Shown here: positions 19,764 through 28,507 of the stretch, one piece after another
Numbering within the stretch: the first letter of the stretch is position 1
Layout of the letters: the number at the start of each line of letters is the position of its first letter
DNA from: Flammeovirga pacifica
Lineage (GTDB): Bacteria > Bacteroidota > Bacteroidia > Cytophagales > Flammeovirgaceae
Reading direction: 5' to 3'
Length of the DNA: 64,000 bases
Assembly (NCBI RefSeq): GCF_000807855.2
Contig: NZ_JRYR02000001.1
Location: 3,882,007-3,946,006 of the forward strand
Translations under genes and position numbers: made by a program
The notes under the pieces: generated by a model
What the model was told of the DNA's origin: nothing
Databases searched by the model: none
What the model saw: the letters and a program-made list of their open reading frames with translations, nothing else

Positions 19764-19807
19764 AAGGGTGATAGTGAATTTTATTTAAAATTGATACTAT
19801 CATCCTT
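19764..19807. repeat. Inverted repeat / large hairpin
   Basis: AAGGGTGATAGT pairs with ACTATCATCCTT (one G-T pair), and AATTTTA pairs with TAAAATT inside it. No T-run follows, so it is not a terminator. It could be a palindromic element or part of a transcript. Confidence 0.5.
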
Positions 19808-20264
19808 CATCTTATAATTATCTAAAGATGAAGTAAATGGAATTAAGTTCGGTGAAAAAGTATTTTAATACTGCTTGAGAACGTCATTATCAACAGATTA
19901 TGATCTATTATTAAAATAAATCAATTAATTGATAGGCATAAATGAGAGATTTATAATTACACTGCATGCATACTATATTTGTACTATTCTAATAATCGAC
20001 ATTAATATTAACTCAAATCATCATTTTGAAATTAGACCTCATTATCATTACTCTATACTAAATTTTTCAGCTACTTAACTTTTATTGGGTGAAATCTTAA
20101 ACCACTTTTTTATGATTTGTGTTATTTATAACATAAAACTACTTAAGACAAAGTTGTATTATCAAAGGTTGTAATTCACTTTCTTGAATAAGTGTAATTT
20201 TGAAACTTTTACAATAATCATACTATTAAATTTAAATAGTTTTAAAAAAGACGATCTTTTATTG

Positions 20265-20272
20265 TATATTTG
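20265..20272 (+). promoter_or_regulatory. -7 element TATATTTG of the pnt operon
   Basis: TATATTTG, followed by GCTAAAC, lies 120 bases before the pntAA start. The -33 region has no clear TTG. The leader would include the hairpin at 20339-20360. Confidence 0.45.
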
Positions 20273-20338
20273 CTAAACTATAGAATTCTAAAACAGTAGT
20301 TATTTGAATTCTTCGACAGACAAACTAACAATGTTAAG

Positions 20339-20360
20339 TAGGGTAGGGTGCCCTGCTCTA
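20339..20360 (+). promoter_or_regulatory. Hairpin in the pntAA leader
   Basis: TAGGGTAGGG and CCCTGCTCTA are complementary over about 10 bp with G-T pairs, ending 31 bases before the start codon. It stands out as GC-rich in an AT-rich leader. A role in translation control is a guess. Confidence 0.35.
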
Positions 20361-20391
20361 TTAGAATAATACTATTTAAAATCGCATTGGT

Positions 20392-21555
20392 ATGCTATTT
20401 GGAATTTTAAGAGAAAATGATCAACGTGTTGCAATTACACCAGAATTAGCAAATAAGTTTATTTCTGAAGGTCATCAAGTGTGTTTTGAAAAGGGTGCTG
20501 GTGAAAGTGCCTATTTTGACGATAGTACTTATACAACTATTGGTGCAGAAGAAAAATCAAGAGAGGAGGTTTTAAAATCTTCAAATGTTTTGATTACTAT
20601 TTCACCGTTAGAAGAGAACGAAGTAAGCCAACTTCAATCTGGAGCGTTCTTATTCTCTTCTTTTCAACCTTTCCAGGATGCTTCTATTTGTGAGAGATAT
20701 GCTAAAAACAACATCTCAGCATTTAGTTTTGATATGATCCCTAGAACAACGATTGCTCAATCAATGGACATCTTGTCTTCTATGGCATCAATTTCTGGTT
20801 ATAAGGCGGTATTAAAAGCAACTGACTATTTACCTCGTTACATGCCAATGCTTTCAACAGCAGCAGGTACAGTACCTCCATCAAAAGTATTAATTATGGG
20901 TGCGGGTGTAGCTGGACTTCAAGCAATTGCTACTGCAAAAAGATTAGGAGCTCAAGTTGAAGCTTTTGATACAAGAGCAGCAGCAAAAGAAGAGGTACAA
21001 TCATTAGGTGCTAAGTTTGTTGAAGTAGAAGGTGCTACTGATGATACTAATGCTGGTGGATATGCAGTAGAGCAAACTGAAGAATATAAAAAACGTCAAG
21101 CAGAATTAATCGCACAAAAGGTTGAAAAAGCCGATGTAGTGATTACAACAGCACAATTAAGAGGTCGTCCTGCACCAACTCTTATTACAGAGGATGCAGT
21201 GAAAACAATGAAACCAGGTTCTGTGATTGTCGATTTGGCATCATCAACAGGTGGTAACTGTGCAGTTACTGAAGATGACAAAGTAGTGAAAAAGCATGGA
21301 GTAACTATTATTGGTAACTCTAATCTTGCAGCTGAAATCAGTGAACAAGCATCAGTACTTTACAGTAAGAATATTCAAAATTATTTAAAATTAATGTTGA
21401 CTCCAGAAGGGTTAAACTTTGATTTCTCTGATGTGATTATTCTTCAAAGCTGTATTGTTTATAAAGGTGAAGTAGTTTACGGTAACGAAGACAAACAAAA
21501 GTCTTTAGTTCCAGCACCAAAAGCTGAAGAAGCTACTGAACAAGCTGAAGCTTAA
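20392..21555 (+). CDS. pntAA: Proton-translocating NAD(P) transhydrogenase, alpha-1 (NAD-binding) subunit
   Basis: 387 residues. This is the soluble NAD(H)-binding dI component, related to alanine dehydrogenase: FGILRENDQRVAITPELANKF at the N-terminus, VPPSKVLIMGAGVAGLQAIATAKRLGAQVEAFDTR as NAD site, and SVIVDLASSTGGNCAVTEDD. In E. coli this domain is fused to the membrane part; here it ends before it, and the membrane piece is the next gene. The complex uses the proton gradient to make NADPH from NADH. It is first in a three-gene operon with 32-base gaps. Confidence 0.93.
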   Translation: MLFGILRENDQRVAITPELANKFISEGHQVCFEKGAGESAYFDDSTYTTIGAEEKSREEVLKSSNVLITISPLEENEVSQLQSGAFLFSSFQPFQDASICERYAKNNISAFSFDMIPRTTIAQSMDILSSMASISGYKAVLKATDYLPRYMPMLSTAAGTVPPSKVLIMGAGVAGLQAIATAKRLGAQVEAFDTRAAAKEEVQSLGAKFVEVEGATDDTNAGGYAVEQTEEYKKRQAELIAQKVEKADVVITTAQLRGRPAPTLITEDAVKTMKPGSVIVDLASSTGGNCAVTEDDKVVKKHGVTIIGNSNLAAEISEQASVLYSKNIQNYLKLMLTPEGLNFDFSDVIILQSCIVYKGEVVYGNEDKQKSLVPAPKAEEATEQAEA

Positions 21556-21587
21556 TTTCTACTTAACAAACAAATCGGAAGACAACA

Positions 21588-21908
21588 ATGGAATTAATTA
21601 TAAATTTTCTAGATCAAAATACTCTAGCAATGTTATCATTGTTAGTATTAGCTTCATTCTTAGGAATGGAGATTATTGGTAAGGTACCAACTGTTTTGCA
21701 CACGCCATTAATGTCTGGTGCAAACGCAATTTCAGGTGTCGTTGTAATCGGTGCAATTATCCTTATTCGTAAGGCTAATGCAGATGACTACTTAACTTTA
21801 TCGTTAGGTTTTATCGGTATCGCTTTAGCAATGATCAACGTAGTAGGTGGTTTTGCAGTAACCAACAGAATGTTGGATATGTTCAAGAAAAAAGAACGTA
21901 AAGCTTAA
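21588..21908 (+). CDS. pntAB: NAD(P) transhydrogenase, alpha-2 (membrane) subunit
   Basis: 106 residues with three to four hydrophobic segments (LAMLSLLVLASFLGMEIIG, GVVVIGAIILI, LGFIGIALAMINVVGGFAV). LGMEIIGKVPTVLHTPLMSGANAISG is the typical start of the dII membrane domain. This small membrane subunit is separate in the Rhodospirillum-type arrangement. It lies between pntAA and pntB, 32 bases from each. Confidence 0.93.
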   Translation: MELIINFLDQNTLAMLSLLVLASFLGMEIIGKVPTVLHTPLMSGANAISGVVVIGAIILIRKANADDYLTLSLGFIGIALAMINVVGGFAVTNRMLDMFKKKERKA

Positions 21909-21940
21909 GTTGAACTCTATAAATCTGAAATTTTACAACA

Positions 21941-23332
21941 ATGGAATATACAAATATTGTCGACTTTTTTTACTTAGTAAGTATTGTCGTATTTATTATA
22001 GGTCTTAAAGGACTTTCTCATCCAGAGTCAGCACGTAAGGGTAACTTAGTAGCGGCTTTAGGTATGGGTATGGCTATCTTAATCTCTTTAGTAGCTCCTC
22101 AACAGAATGGAGATAATAATTACATCTGGATTATTGGAGGTATGCTTGTTGGTGGTACTATTGGTATAGTATCTGCTAAAAAAATTGCCATGACAAAAAT
22201 GCCAGAGATGGTATCTTTATTCAATGGTTTAGGTGGTGCATGTGCCATGTTAATTGGTATTGCCGAATTTAATAATCTACCTGCTGGAACTGAAATGATG
22301 AGCGGTGCAGTTTTCATTAACATCTTCGCTATGTTTGTTGGTGCTGTTTCATTAACAGGTTCATTAGTTGCTTATGGTAAATTAAATGGATCATTAAGAG
22401 ATAACTTCTCTTTACCAGCTCCACAAATTATCAACCTTGCTTCGTTATTAGGTATCATTGTTCTTTCAGGATTGATCATGACTCAACCTGAATTAAACAT
22501 GCCTTTAGTATATGCTTTATTGGGTCTTTCGTTATTCTACGGTATTGCTTTCGTAACACCTATTGGTGGTGGCGATATGCCAGTAGTAATTTCATTACTA
22601 AACTCAGTAACAGGTATCGGTGCAACAGGTGCTGGTCTAATCTATTCTAACAACATTATGATTATTGGTGGTATCCTTGTTGGTGCTTCTGGTATTATCT
22701 TAACAGTAATGATGTGTGAAGCGATGAACCGTTCTCTAGTAAATGTACTAGTAGGTAACTTAGGTGCCTCAGGTGGAGGATCTGGATCAGGACGTGAAGA
22801 AATCGTAAAAGAAGTAAATGTTTCTGATTTAGCCATCCAATTGAAATATGCTGACAGAGTTTGTATCGTACCAGGTTATGGTCTTGCAGTAGCTCAAGCA
22901 CAACATATTTGTCACGAAATCGAAACTGTTTTAGAGGCAGAAGGCGTAGAAGTGAAATATGCTATTCATCCAGTAGCAGGTCGTATGCCAGGTCATATGA
23001 ACGTACTATTAGCAGAGTCAGACGTATCGTATGACAAGCTATTAGAATTAGAGCCAGCAAACGATAGCTTCCCATCTACAGATGTTGTACTTGTAATTGG
23101 AGCGAATGATGTTGTTAACCCATCTGCAAAAGATGATAGCTCATCACCAATCTACGGTATGCCTATCTTAGACGTTGAAACAGCTAAGAACGTAGTTGTA
23201 TTCAAACGTGGTATGAGTACAGGTTATGCAGGTGTTCAAAACCCATTGTTCTTTGGAGACAGAACAAAAATGTTATTCGGTGATGCAAAAGCTTCATTGG
23301 GTAAACTGAAAGAAGAAATCGCTAACGCGTAA
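21941..23332 (+). CDS. pntB: NAD(P) transhydrogenase, beta subunit
   Basis: 463 residues. The first 260 or so are membrane helices (dII). The C-terminal dIII NADP-binding domain carries VCIVPGYGLAVAQAQH, YAIHPVAGRMPGHMNVLLAE, DVVLVIGANDVVNPSA and FKRGMSTGYAGVQNPLF, all hallmarks of PntB. Length and domain order are normal. Last gene of the operon; a strong terminator follows. Confidence 0.95.
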   Translation: MEYTNIVDFFYLVSIVVFIIGLKGLSHPESARKGNLVAALGMGMAILISLVAPQQNGDNNYIWIIGGMLVGGTIGIVSAKKIAMTKMPEMVSLFNGLGGACAMLIGIAEFNNLPAGTEMMSGAVFINIFAMFVGAVSLTGSLVAYGKLNGSLRDNFSLPAPQIINLASLLGIIVLSGLIMTQPELNMPLVYALLGLSLFYGIAFVTPIGGGDMPVVISLLNSVTGIGATGAGLIYSNNIMIIGGILVGASGIILTVMMCEAMNRSLVNVLVGNLGASGGGSGSGREEIVKEVNVSDLAIQLKYADRVCIVPGYGLAVAQAQHICHEIETVLEAEGVEVKYAIHPVAGRMPGHMNVLLAESDVSYDKLLELEPANDSFPSTDVVLVIGANDVVNPSAKDDSSSPIYGMPILDVETAKNVVVFKRGMSTGYAGVQNPLFFGDRTKMLFGDAKASLGKLKEEIANA

Positions 23333-23392
23333 TTAAAATATATATACAAGGGTCATTTTCACCTATTTCTATCGTATCCTTGAACTAACATT

Positions 23393-23427
23393 AAAGGTCA
23401 TCTTCCTATCGAAGATGACCTTTTTCT
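23393..23427 (+). terminator. Terminator of the pnt operon
   Basis: A 13-bp perfect stem (23393-23405 with 23411-23423), loop CTATC, then T residues. It lies between convergent pntB and the sensor-regulator gene. Confidence 0.88.
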
Positions 23428-23445
23428 ATATCAATAAATTATTTT

Positions 23446-26307
23446 CTAAGTAGAACTTTCTAAAGTTGTTTCTACTTGAGCGATAAAGTCTAGTAAGTTT
23501 TCTCCTTTTTCCAGATTTAATTTCTTTCTGATTCGATACCTAGATGTCTCAATTCCTCTAACTGATAAATTTAATGCATTGGCAATATCTTTTGTCGACA
23601 TATTCATCTTGATATAAGCACAGATCTTTAACTCCTGAGTTGTTAATTCGGGATAATGCTCTTTAAAATATTCGAAAAAATCAGAGTGAATTAAGTTGAA
23701 GTGATCTTTAAACCTAGCCCAGTCTTTTTCATCATCAATTTCCTTATTGATTCTTATAGCTAATTGATGAATTTCTTTAGAGGTTTTTACATCATTTGTA
23801 GCAGTAGATACTTTGATAAGCTCCGCTTTTATAGAGGTCATCAAAGCATTTCTTTGTGATAAGTGAAAAGCAGATAATGCCAATTCCTTATTCTTAAAGT
23901 CAATTTCTTGATGATGTTTCTCGTGAATCAACTGCTTAATAGTTCCATCTTGATCTACAATTTGTTGTTCTTTTTGGCCAACGATACTTAACCATTTTTT
24001 ACTATATCTAATTTTAGAAATTCTAGTTACCAGATATATAATTAAGCAGGAAGCAAGTAGATAGAAGAAATAAGCAAGCGTGGATCGATACCATGGAGGC
24101 AGAATACTAAAATGAATTTCCTGCACTTTACTTATTTCTCCGTAGATATTTTTGGCCTTTACTTTAAAGGTATAATCACCTTCTTTTAAGTTGGTATAAG
24201 TAATAGTTGAAGTAGTAGACCAATCCTTAGGTAGTTTATCGAATCCCTCTAAAAATGTCTGATAAGTATTGTATTCAAGACCATCAAAGAATGGACAAGC
24301 ATAGGAAAAACTCACATCATTAAAGTTGTAAGTAATTTGATGATCCATATCAGAAAGAGAAGTTTCATTGATTAAATCAATACCATTGCTACTCGAGAAA
24401 CTAGTCACACTTAACGGTATTTGATTATGTACCACTTGCTTAAAACGTGGGTTGAATCGGATAAAACCTTCCTTAGCCGTAATCAACACATTAGAATGAT
24501 CGATGACGATTATACTTTCCAAATCATCTGATATATACTTGTTGATACGTTCAAAAAGCTGCCTTTCAACATAAGGATTTTTCGATTTGGTATCATATAA
24601 CAACCCTACTTTGTTCTTTTGTATAAAATATACATTTCCTTCTTGGTCATTCACTAAACTAGAGATCCTTTCTTTTCCTAAAAGTTTATTGTAAAGTGTA
24701 TGAGGTTCAAATACATCTTTCTCTGCATTGTAAATAAATACACCGTTCTCTCCACAGAAAACCAATTCATCGTTCACTTTAAATAAATTGATCAATACAT
24801 TAGTATAAAAGCCTTTTTCCTTCCCGTAGAAATCAACTTTAGATATTTCATTACGTTCAAAGTCCACTTTCAATTTATAGACTCCTTTAAAACCATGACT
24901 CATCCAAATATTATTTTCATTATCGAGTTGAATAAGTCGTGATGACTCATTAAATCCTTCCAATTTTTGAGAAACCCATTCATTATTGTGTATTCGATGA
25001 ATATAAATTCCATCATAAGAACCTTGAATATAAGCATCTACAGAAGGAATGTAAACCACATTCCAAGCTCCTTTATGAGATGAAATGAGTTGATTGTGAT
25101 TTCCTTTTAATGAATAGAATCCTTCATGTTGTCCTTGAAAAAGCTGATTGTTTAATACTGTTAGATTATAGGTGTGTCCTATATTCATTTTTTGATAAAA
25201 AGGTTCTTTAAAATGACCTTTAGGATCGTATTGGAATACTCCATTTGATGTTCCTAAATAGAGTAAATTATTAAAATAGGTAGCTGAATATCCTCCTCCT
25301 TCGATGCCCACCTTTTCATTAATCAAAGAAAAAGGAGAATGTAATTCTAAATAGGATAAGCCATTTCTATGGGCAATCCATAAGTTTTCTGAATGATCCT
25401 GGAAGATATTATAAATGGTCATATCCGATAGACCGCTTTTTTTGTTGATATGAAGCTTTACTTCTCCATTTTCGTCTAATATATAAACCCCATTGTTTTG
25501 AGTACCTACTGCAATTGTATTGTCTTTTAATAGTATTGCATCATTGATCTTATCCCTTTCAAAAGTTTTCCAAGTAGATGTGGCCCAAGGTTCAAATCCT
25601 TTTCCTTTATTCATAAGAAGAACACCATCATGACTTAAAGCTAAAAGCTGGCCATTTGGAAAATTGATGATTGATCTGACCATGTGTCCCTTTAGAAGTT
25701 CAATCCCTTTATACTGTGGTAGAATTCTCATGTTGTTCCAACTTAAAAGACCTAAAGAAGGACTACTTGATAGAAAATCATCATTGACATAAAAACTATA
25801 ATGTATGTTTTCTGGAGGAGTTATGCTTTGTACTTTCTGACCATCATATTTATAAATTTTACGATGTGAACAGAAGACAATTTCTTTGTCGTTTTTACCT
25901 TTATAGATGTTCCATATTTCATCAAAGGTATCGCCTTGATCAATAAATTGTAGTAAAGAGTGGTACTTCAATTCATGTTTTTTATTACGCTGAAAATATC
26001 CAAACTCATGCTGCCCACCTACAAATATTTTCTCACCAATAGCTAAAACAGAAAGTAAGTTATTGTTGCCTTTGTTCATGGTGTGTACTTTCCAATTCAC
26101 TCCATTAAATTCTAATAATCCAAAGTTGTTAGCAATGTAGATGAACCCATCTTCATTCTGTGTAATACTCCAATTTTGAGAGCCAGCCCCATAAACAGTA
26201 GCAGAAAACTGATTAACGATAGGAATACCTAACTGTTTGTTGGTAGAAAATGAAGGTTGACTTGTAAGTGTCGTGATGATTAAGAGTAGTAATAAATTCC
26301 ATTTCAT
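23446..26307 (-). CDS. Membrane sensor-regulator: ligand-binding sensor domain, Y_Y_Y motif, LuxR-type HTH
   Basis: 953 residues from ATG 26307 (a TTG two codons earlier is less likely). A signal peptide is followed by beta-propeller-like repeats (for example NSLLVWIAHRNGLSY-type strands; GLSDMTIYNIFQDHSENLWIAHRNG). A triple-tyrosine domain comes next, ending GEISKVQEIHFSILPPWYRSTLAYFFYLLASCLIIYLV, which includes the single membrane helix. After a coiled linker the C-terminus is a LuxR/NarL-type helix-turn-helix (LTTQELKICAYIKMNMSTKDIANALNLSVRGIETSRYRIRKKLNL). There is no histidine kinase or receiver, so periplasmic sensing and DNA binding are joined in one chain. It lies divergent to the sugar porter and GH43 gene and is the obvious local regulator of the xylan locus. 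Confidence 0.85.
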   Translation of the reverse strand: MKWNLLLLLIITTLTSQPSFSTNKQLGIPIVNQFSATVYGAGSQNWSITQNEDGFIYIANNFGLLEFNGVNWKVHTMNKGNNNLLSVLAIGEKIFVGGQHEFGYFQRNKKHELKYHSLLQFIDQGDTFDEIWNIYKGKNDKEIVFCSHRKIYKYDGQKVQSITPPENIHYSFYVNDDFLSSSPSLGLLSWNNMRILPQYKGIELLKGHMVRSIINFPNGQLLALSHDGVLLMNKGKGFEPWATSTWKTFERDKINDAILLKDNTIAVGTQNNGVYILDENGEVKLHINKKSGLSDMTIYNIFQDHSENLWIAHRNGLSYLELHSPFSLINEKVGIEGGGYSATYFNNLLYLGTSNGVFQYDPKGHFKEPFYQKMNIGHTYNLTVLNNQLFQGQHEGFYSLKGNHNQLISSHKGAWNVVYIPSVDAYIQGSYDGIYIHRIHNNEWVSQKLEGFNESSRLIQLDNENNIWMSHGFKGVYKLKVDFERNEISKVDFYGKEKGFYTNVLINLFKVNDELVFCGENGVFIYNAEKDVFEPHTLYNKLLGKERISSLVNDQEGNVYFIQKNKVGLLYDTKSKNPYVERQLFERINKYISDDLESIIVIDHSNVLITAKEGFIRFNPRFKQVVHNQIPLSVTSFSSSNGIDLINETSLSDMDHQITYNFNDVSFSYACPFFDGLEYNTYQTFLEGFDKLPKDWSTTSTITYTNLKEGDYTFKVKAKNIYGEISKVQEIHFSILPPWYRSTLAYFFYLLASCLIIYLVTRISKIRYSKKWLSIVGQKEQQIVDQDGTIKQLIHEKHHQEIDFKNKELALSAFHLSQRNALMTSIKAELIKVSTATNDVKTSKEIHQLAIRINKEIDDEKDWARFKDHFNLIHSDFFEYFKEHYPELTTQELKICAYIKMNMSTKDIANALNLSVRGIETSRYRIRKKLNLEKGENLLDFIAQVETTLESST

Positions 26308-26432
26308 AAACAAGATTTTTTATTTGATCTAGCTGTGGACAATCCGAAAGTTAGTGTTGTAATAAGAAAAAAAGTAGTTCTACAATATCATTAAAAATAT
26401 TGAAAATTGTTTACGTCAGTGGTTTAAAACGG

Positions 26433-26450
26433 TACTTCAAAACTACGTCA
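26433..26450 (-). promoter_or_regulatory. Candidate operator, 11-bp direct repeat (site 1)
   Basis: On the minus strand TGACGTAGTTTTGAAGTA: two 7-base units, TGACGTA and TGAAGTA, 11 bases apart. A further TGACGTA lies at 26412-26418 on the same strand. It sits between the divergent sensor-regulator (126 bases away) and the sugar porter (152 bases away). See the related sites at 30377, 40857 and 41755. Confidence 0.6.
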
Positions 26451-26601
26451 TCTTCAAAATTCACCTACTTCTCTATCATTTATAACAAAATCGTAGGATG
26501 GAATGATGTATTATCGAATATGAACTATAGGTAATATTAATTTTTTAGTTTGATTACTCACTTTGGTGATCGAAGACTACAATTAATAAAGTATAAATGA
26601 T

Positions 26602-28497
26602 ATGAAAAATAAAAATATTCTCTATTCTATAATGGTATCATCCATTGTAGCAATAGGTGGTTTTCTACTCGGTTTTGATGGAGTAGTAAATTCAGGTGCT
26701 ATACCTTTTTACAAACACACATTTGATATTGTAGAACAGCCATTGCTTATCGGGATTTCTACAAGTATGATTATTCTTGGAGGATTCTTAGGAAATCTAA
26801 TGGCGGGCTTCATTAGCGATAAATACGGTCGCAAGAAAAGTTTGTTACTGACGTCTTTATTATTTTGTGTTGGAGCATTAGGTACTGCTTTGGCCACAAG
26901 TATCTACTTCTTTATATTATGTAAATTCATCGCTGGTCTGGGAGTAGGTATTGCAATATTAGTAGCCCCTATGTATATCTCAGAAATTGCGCCTTCAAAA
27001 CATAGAGGGTGGTTGGTGACTTTTAACCAATTGAATATCGTACTAGGGTTATCAATCGCTTACTTTTCTAATTACTATATCCTTCAGTTGGTAGAAGATC
27101 CAAATCTTAATTGGCGATGGATGTTAGGTGTAGGAGTAATTCCCGCAATAGTATACCTTTTACTTTTAATGATTATTCCTGAAAGTCCAAGATGGCTGAT
27201 TCAAAACGGTAAAAAGGAATATGCAAAAAATGTATTGGTGAAAGTAGGAGGTATTGAATACGCACAACAAGAACTCGCACAAATCTCAAAAGCAATCAAT
27301 ACTAAAACACCAAATAAGAGAGGAAAGAGTTTACGTAAAGAATTCTTTTCTTCTAAGATGAAGTTGGTCTTATTTATTGGTTTAGGTTTAGCAGTATTCC
27401 AACAAGTATCAGGCATTAACGCGATACTTTATTACGCTCCTATGATTTTTGAGATGACAGGAGAAGGACAAGATGCTGCTTTTATGCAATCCATTATTAT
27501 AGGGTTGGTATTTGTAGTTATGACGGTCATCTCTATGTTTATGATCGATAGAGTGGGACGTAAACCATTGCTAATTGCAGGATCAGCCATTATGAGTATA
27601 TCTTTATTTATCACTTGTTACTTTTTCTCAAGTGCTACTTTTAGTATCAGCCAAAGTGAAAGTAAGGGCCTCACTGAGGGAATGGCACATCAAATTATTT
27701 CAGAAACTATAAAGACAAAAGGTCTAGCAAATGTAGATTTCGATCATTATCAATTTATTGATGAGGATTTAGTTTTAAATAAAAATGAAACTGAGGTTTT
27801 AAGATTGTCTGAAGGAGTGGATGCATTGGTAGGAAAGCTTGGTCAAATCAAAACTTTAGACTATGCCTTGCTCTCATTAAAGAGTACAGAATTTAACTCA
27901 GACGTCTATTTCTTTGATACCATCAAAGAGAAAATGCTGACAAAGTTTTTATCAAACTCTACTGAAGTAGTACCAAATTCCCCAAAGGCTCCTTTCTTTT
28001 TGGTCGCTAAAAACGATCTTTTAAAGGGTGTTGATTATCAATTAGCTTTTGAAAAAGCAATCAATAAAGTATTCGTATCAGAATATCAATCGAAAATTTT
28101 AAATACAAGTATTCATATTAATGCCTTGATGGTGTTGGTGGGAATTTTAGGATTTATTACTGGGTTCTCTATTTCATTGGGACCAGTTATGTGGGCAATG
28201 CTCCCCGAAATTCTACCAAATCATTTGAGAGGCCTAGGTATTTCCGTAATTGGGGGAGTAAACTCTGCTACAAGTTTTACAGTAGCTACTTTATTTCCTA
28301 TGGAATTAGAATATCTAGGGGCAGCCAATACATTTATGATTTTCGGTATTGGCATGTTAGCCTGTTTATTATTCTCCATTTTTATCGTGAGAGAAACAAA
28401 AGGAAAATCTTTAGAAGAAATTGAAACGGAATTAATCGGTCAGACAATCAGTGACCCAAGAGATGTTTCGGATGAAATAACGCCATTGGCACATTAG
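26602..28497 (+). CDS. Sugar porter family MFS transporter (xylose/H+ symporter type) with large periplasmic insert
   Basis: 631 residues, against about 470-490 for the family. Family signatures are intact: DKYGRKKSLL after TM2, PESPRWL at the end of TM6, FQQVSGINAILYYAP in TM7, DRVGRKPLL after TM8, and ETKGKSLEEIE at the C-terminus. About 160 residues, from roughly 345 to 503, are inserted between TM9 and TM10 and should face the periplasm; this part is hydrophilic and I recognise no domain. It probably imports xylose or short xylo-oligosaccharides. The GH43 gene follows after 10 bases, so the two form an operon. Confidence 0.85.
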   Translation: MKNKNILYSIMVSSIVAIGGFLLGFDGVVNSGAIPFYKHTFDIVEQPLLIGISTSMIILGGFLGNLMAGFISDKYGRKKSLLLTSLLFCVGALGTALATSIYFFILCKFIAGLGVGIAILVAPMYISEIAPSKHRGWLVTFNQLNIVLGLSIAYFSNYYILQLVEDPNLNWRWMLGVGVIPAIVYLLLLMIIPESPRWLIQNGKKEYAKNVLVKVGGIEYAQQELAQISKAINTKTPNKRGKSLRKEFFSSKMKLVLFIGLGLAVFQQVSGINAILYYAPMIFEMTGEGQDAAFMQSIIIGLVFVVMTVISMFMIDRVGRKPLLIAGSAIMSISLFITCYFFSSATFSISQSESKGLTEGMAHQIISETIKTKGLANVDFDHYQFIDEDLVLNKNETEVLRLSEGVDALVGKLGQIKTLDYALLSLKSTEFNSDVYFFDTIKEKMLTKFLSNSTEVVPNSPKAPFFLVAKNDLLKGVDYQLAFEKAINKVFVSEYQSKILNTSIHINALMVLVGILGFITGFSISLGPVMWAMLPEILPNHLRGLGISVIGGVNSATSFTVATLFPMELEYLGAANTFMIFGIGMLACLLFSIFIVRETKGKSLEEIETELIGQTISDPRDVSDEITPLAH

Positions 28498-28507
28498 TAC
28501 TACTACA

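Larger units (their letters stand above)
19584..20391. other. Long non-coding region between rpoC and pntAA
   Basis: About 800 bases without a credible ORF. Visible items are a large imperfect hairpin at 19764-19807, a promoter-like TATATTTG at 19974-19981, a promoter-like TATATTTG at 20265-20272 and a GC-richer hairpin at 20339-20360. Two -7 elements in one gap could mean a small RNA, but I cannot identify one. Confidence 0.45.
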
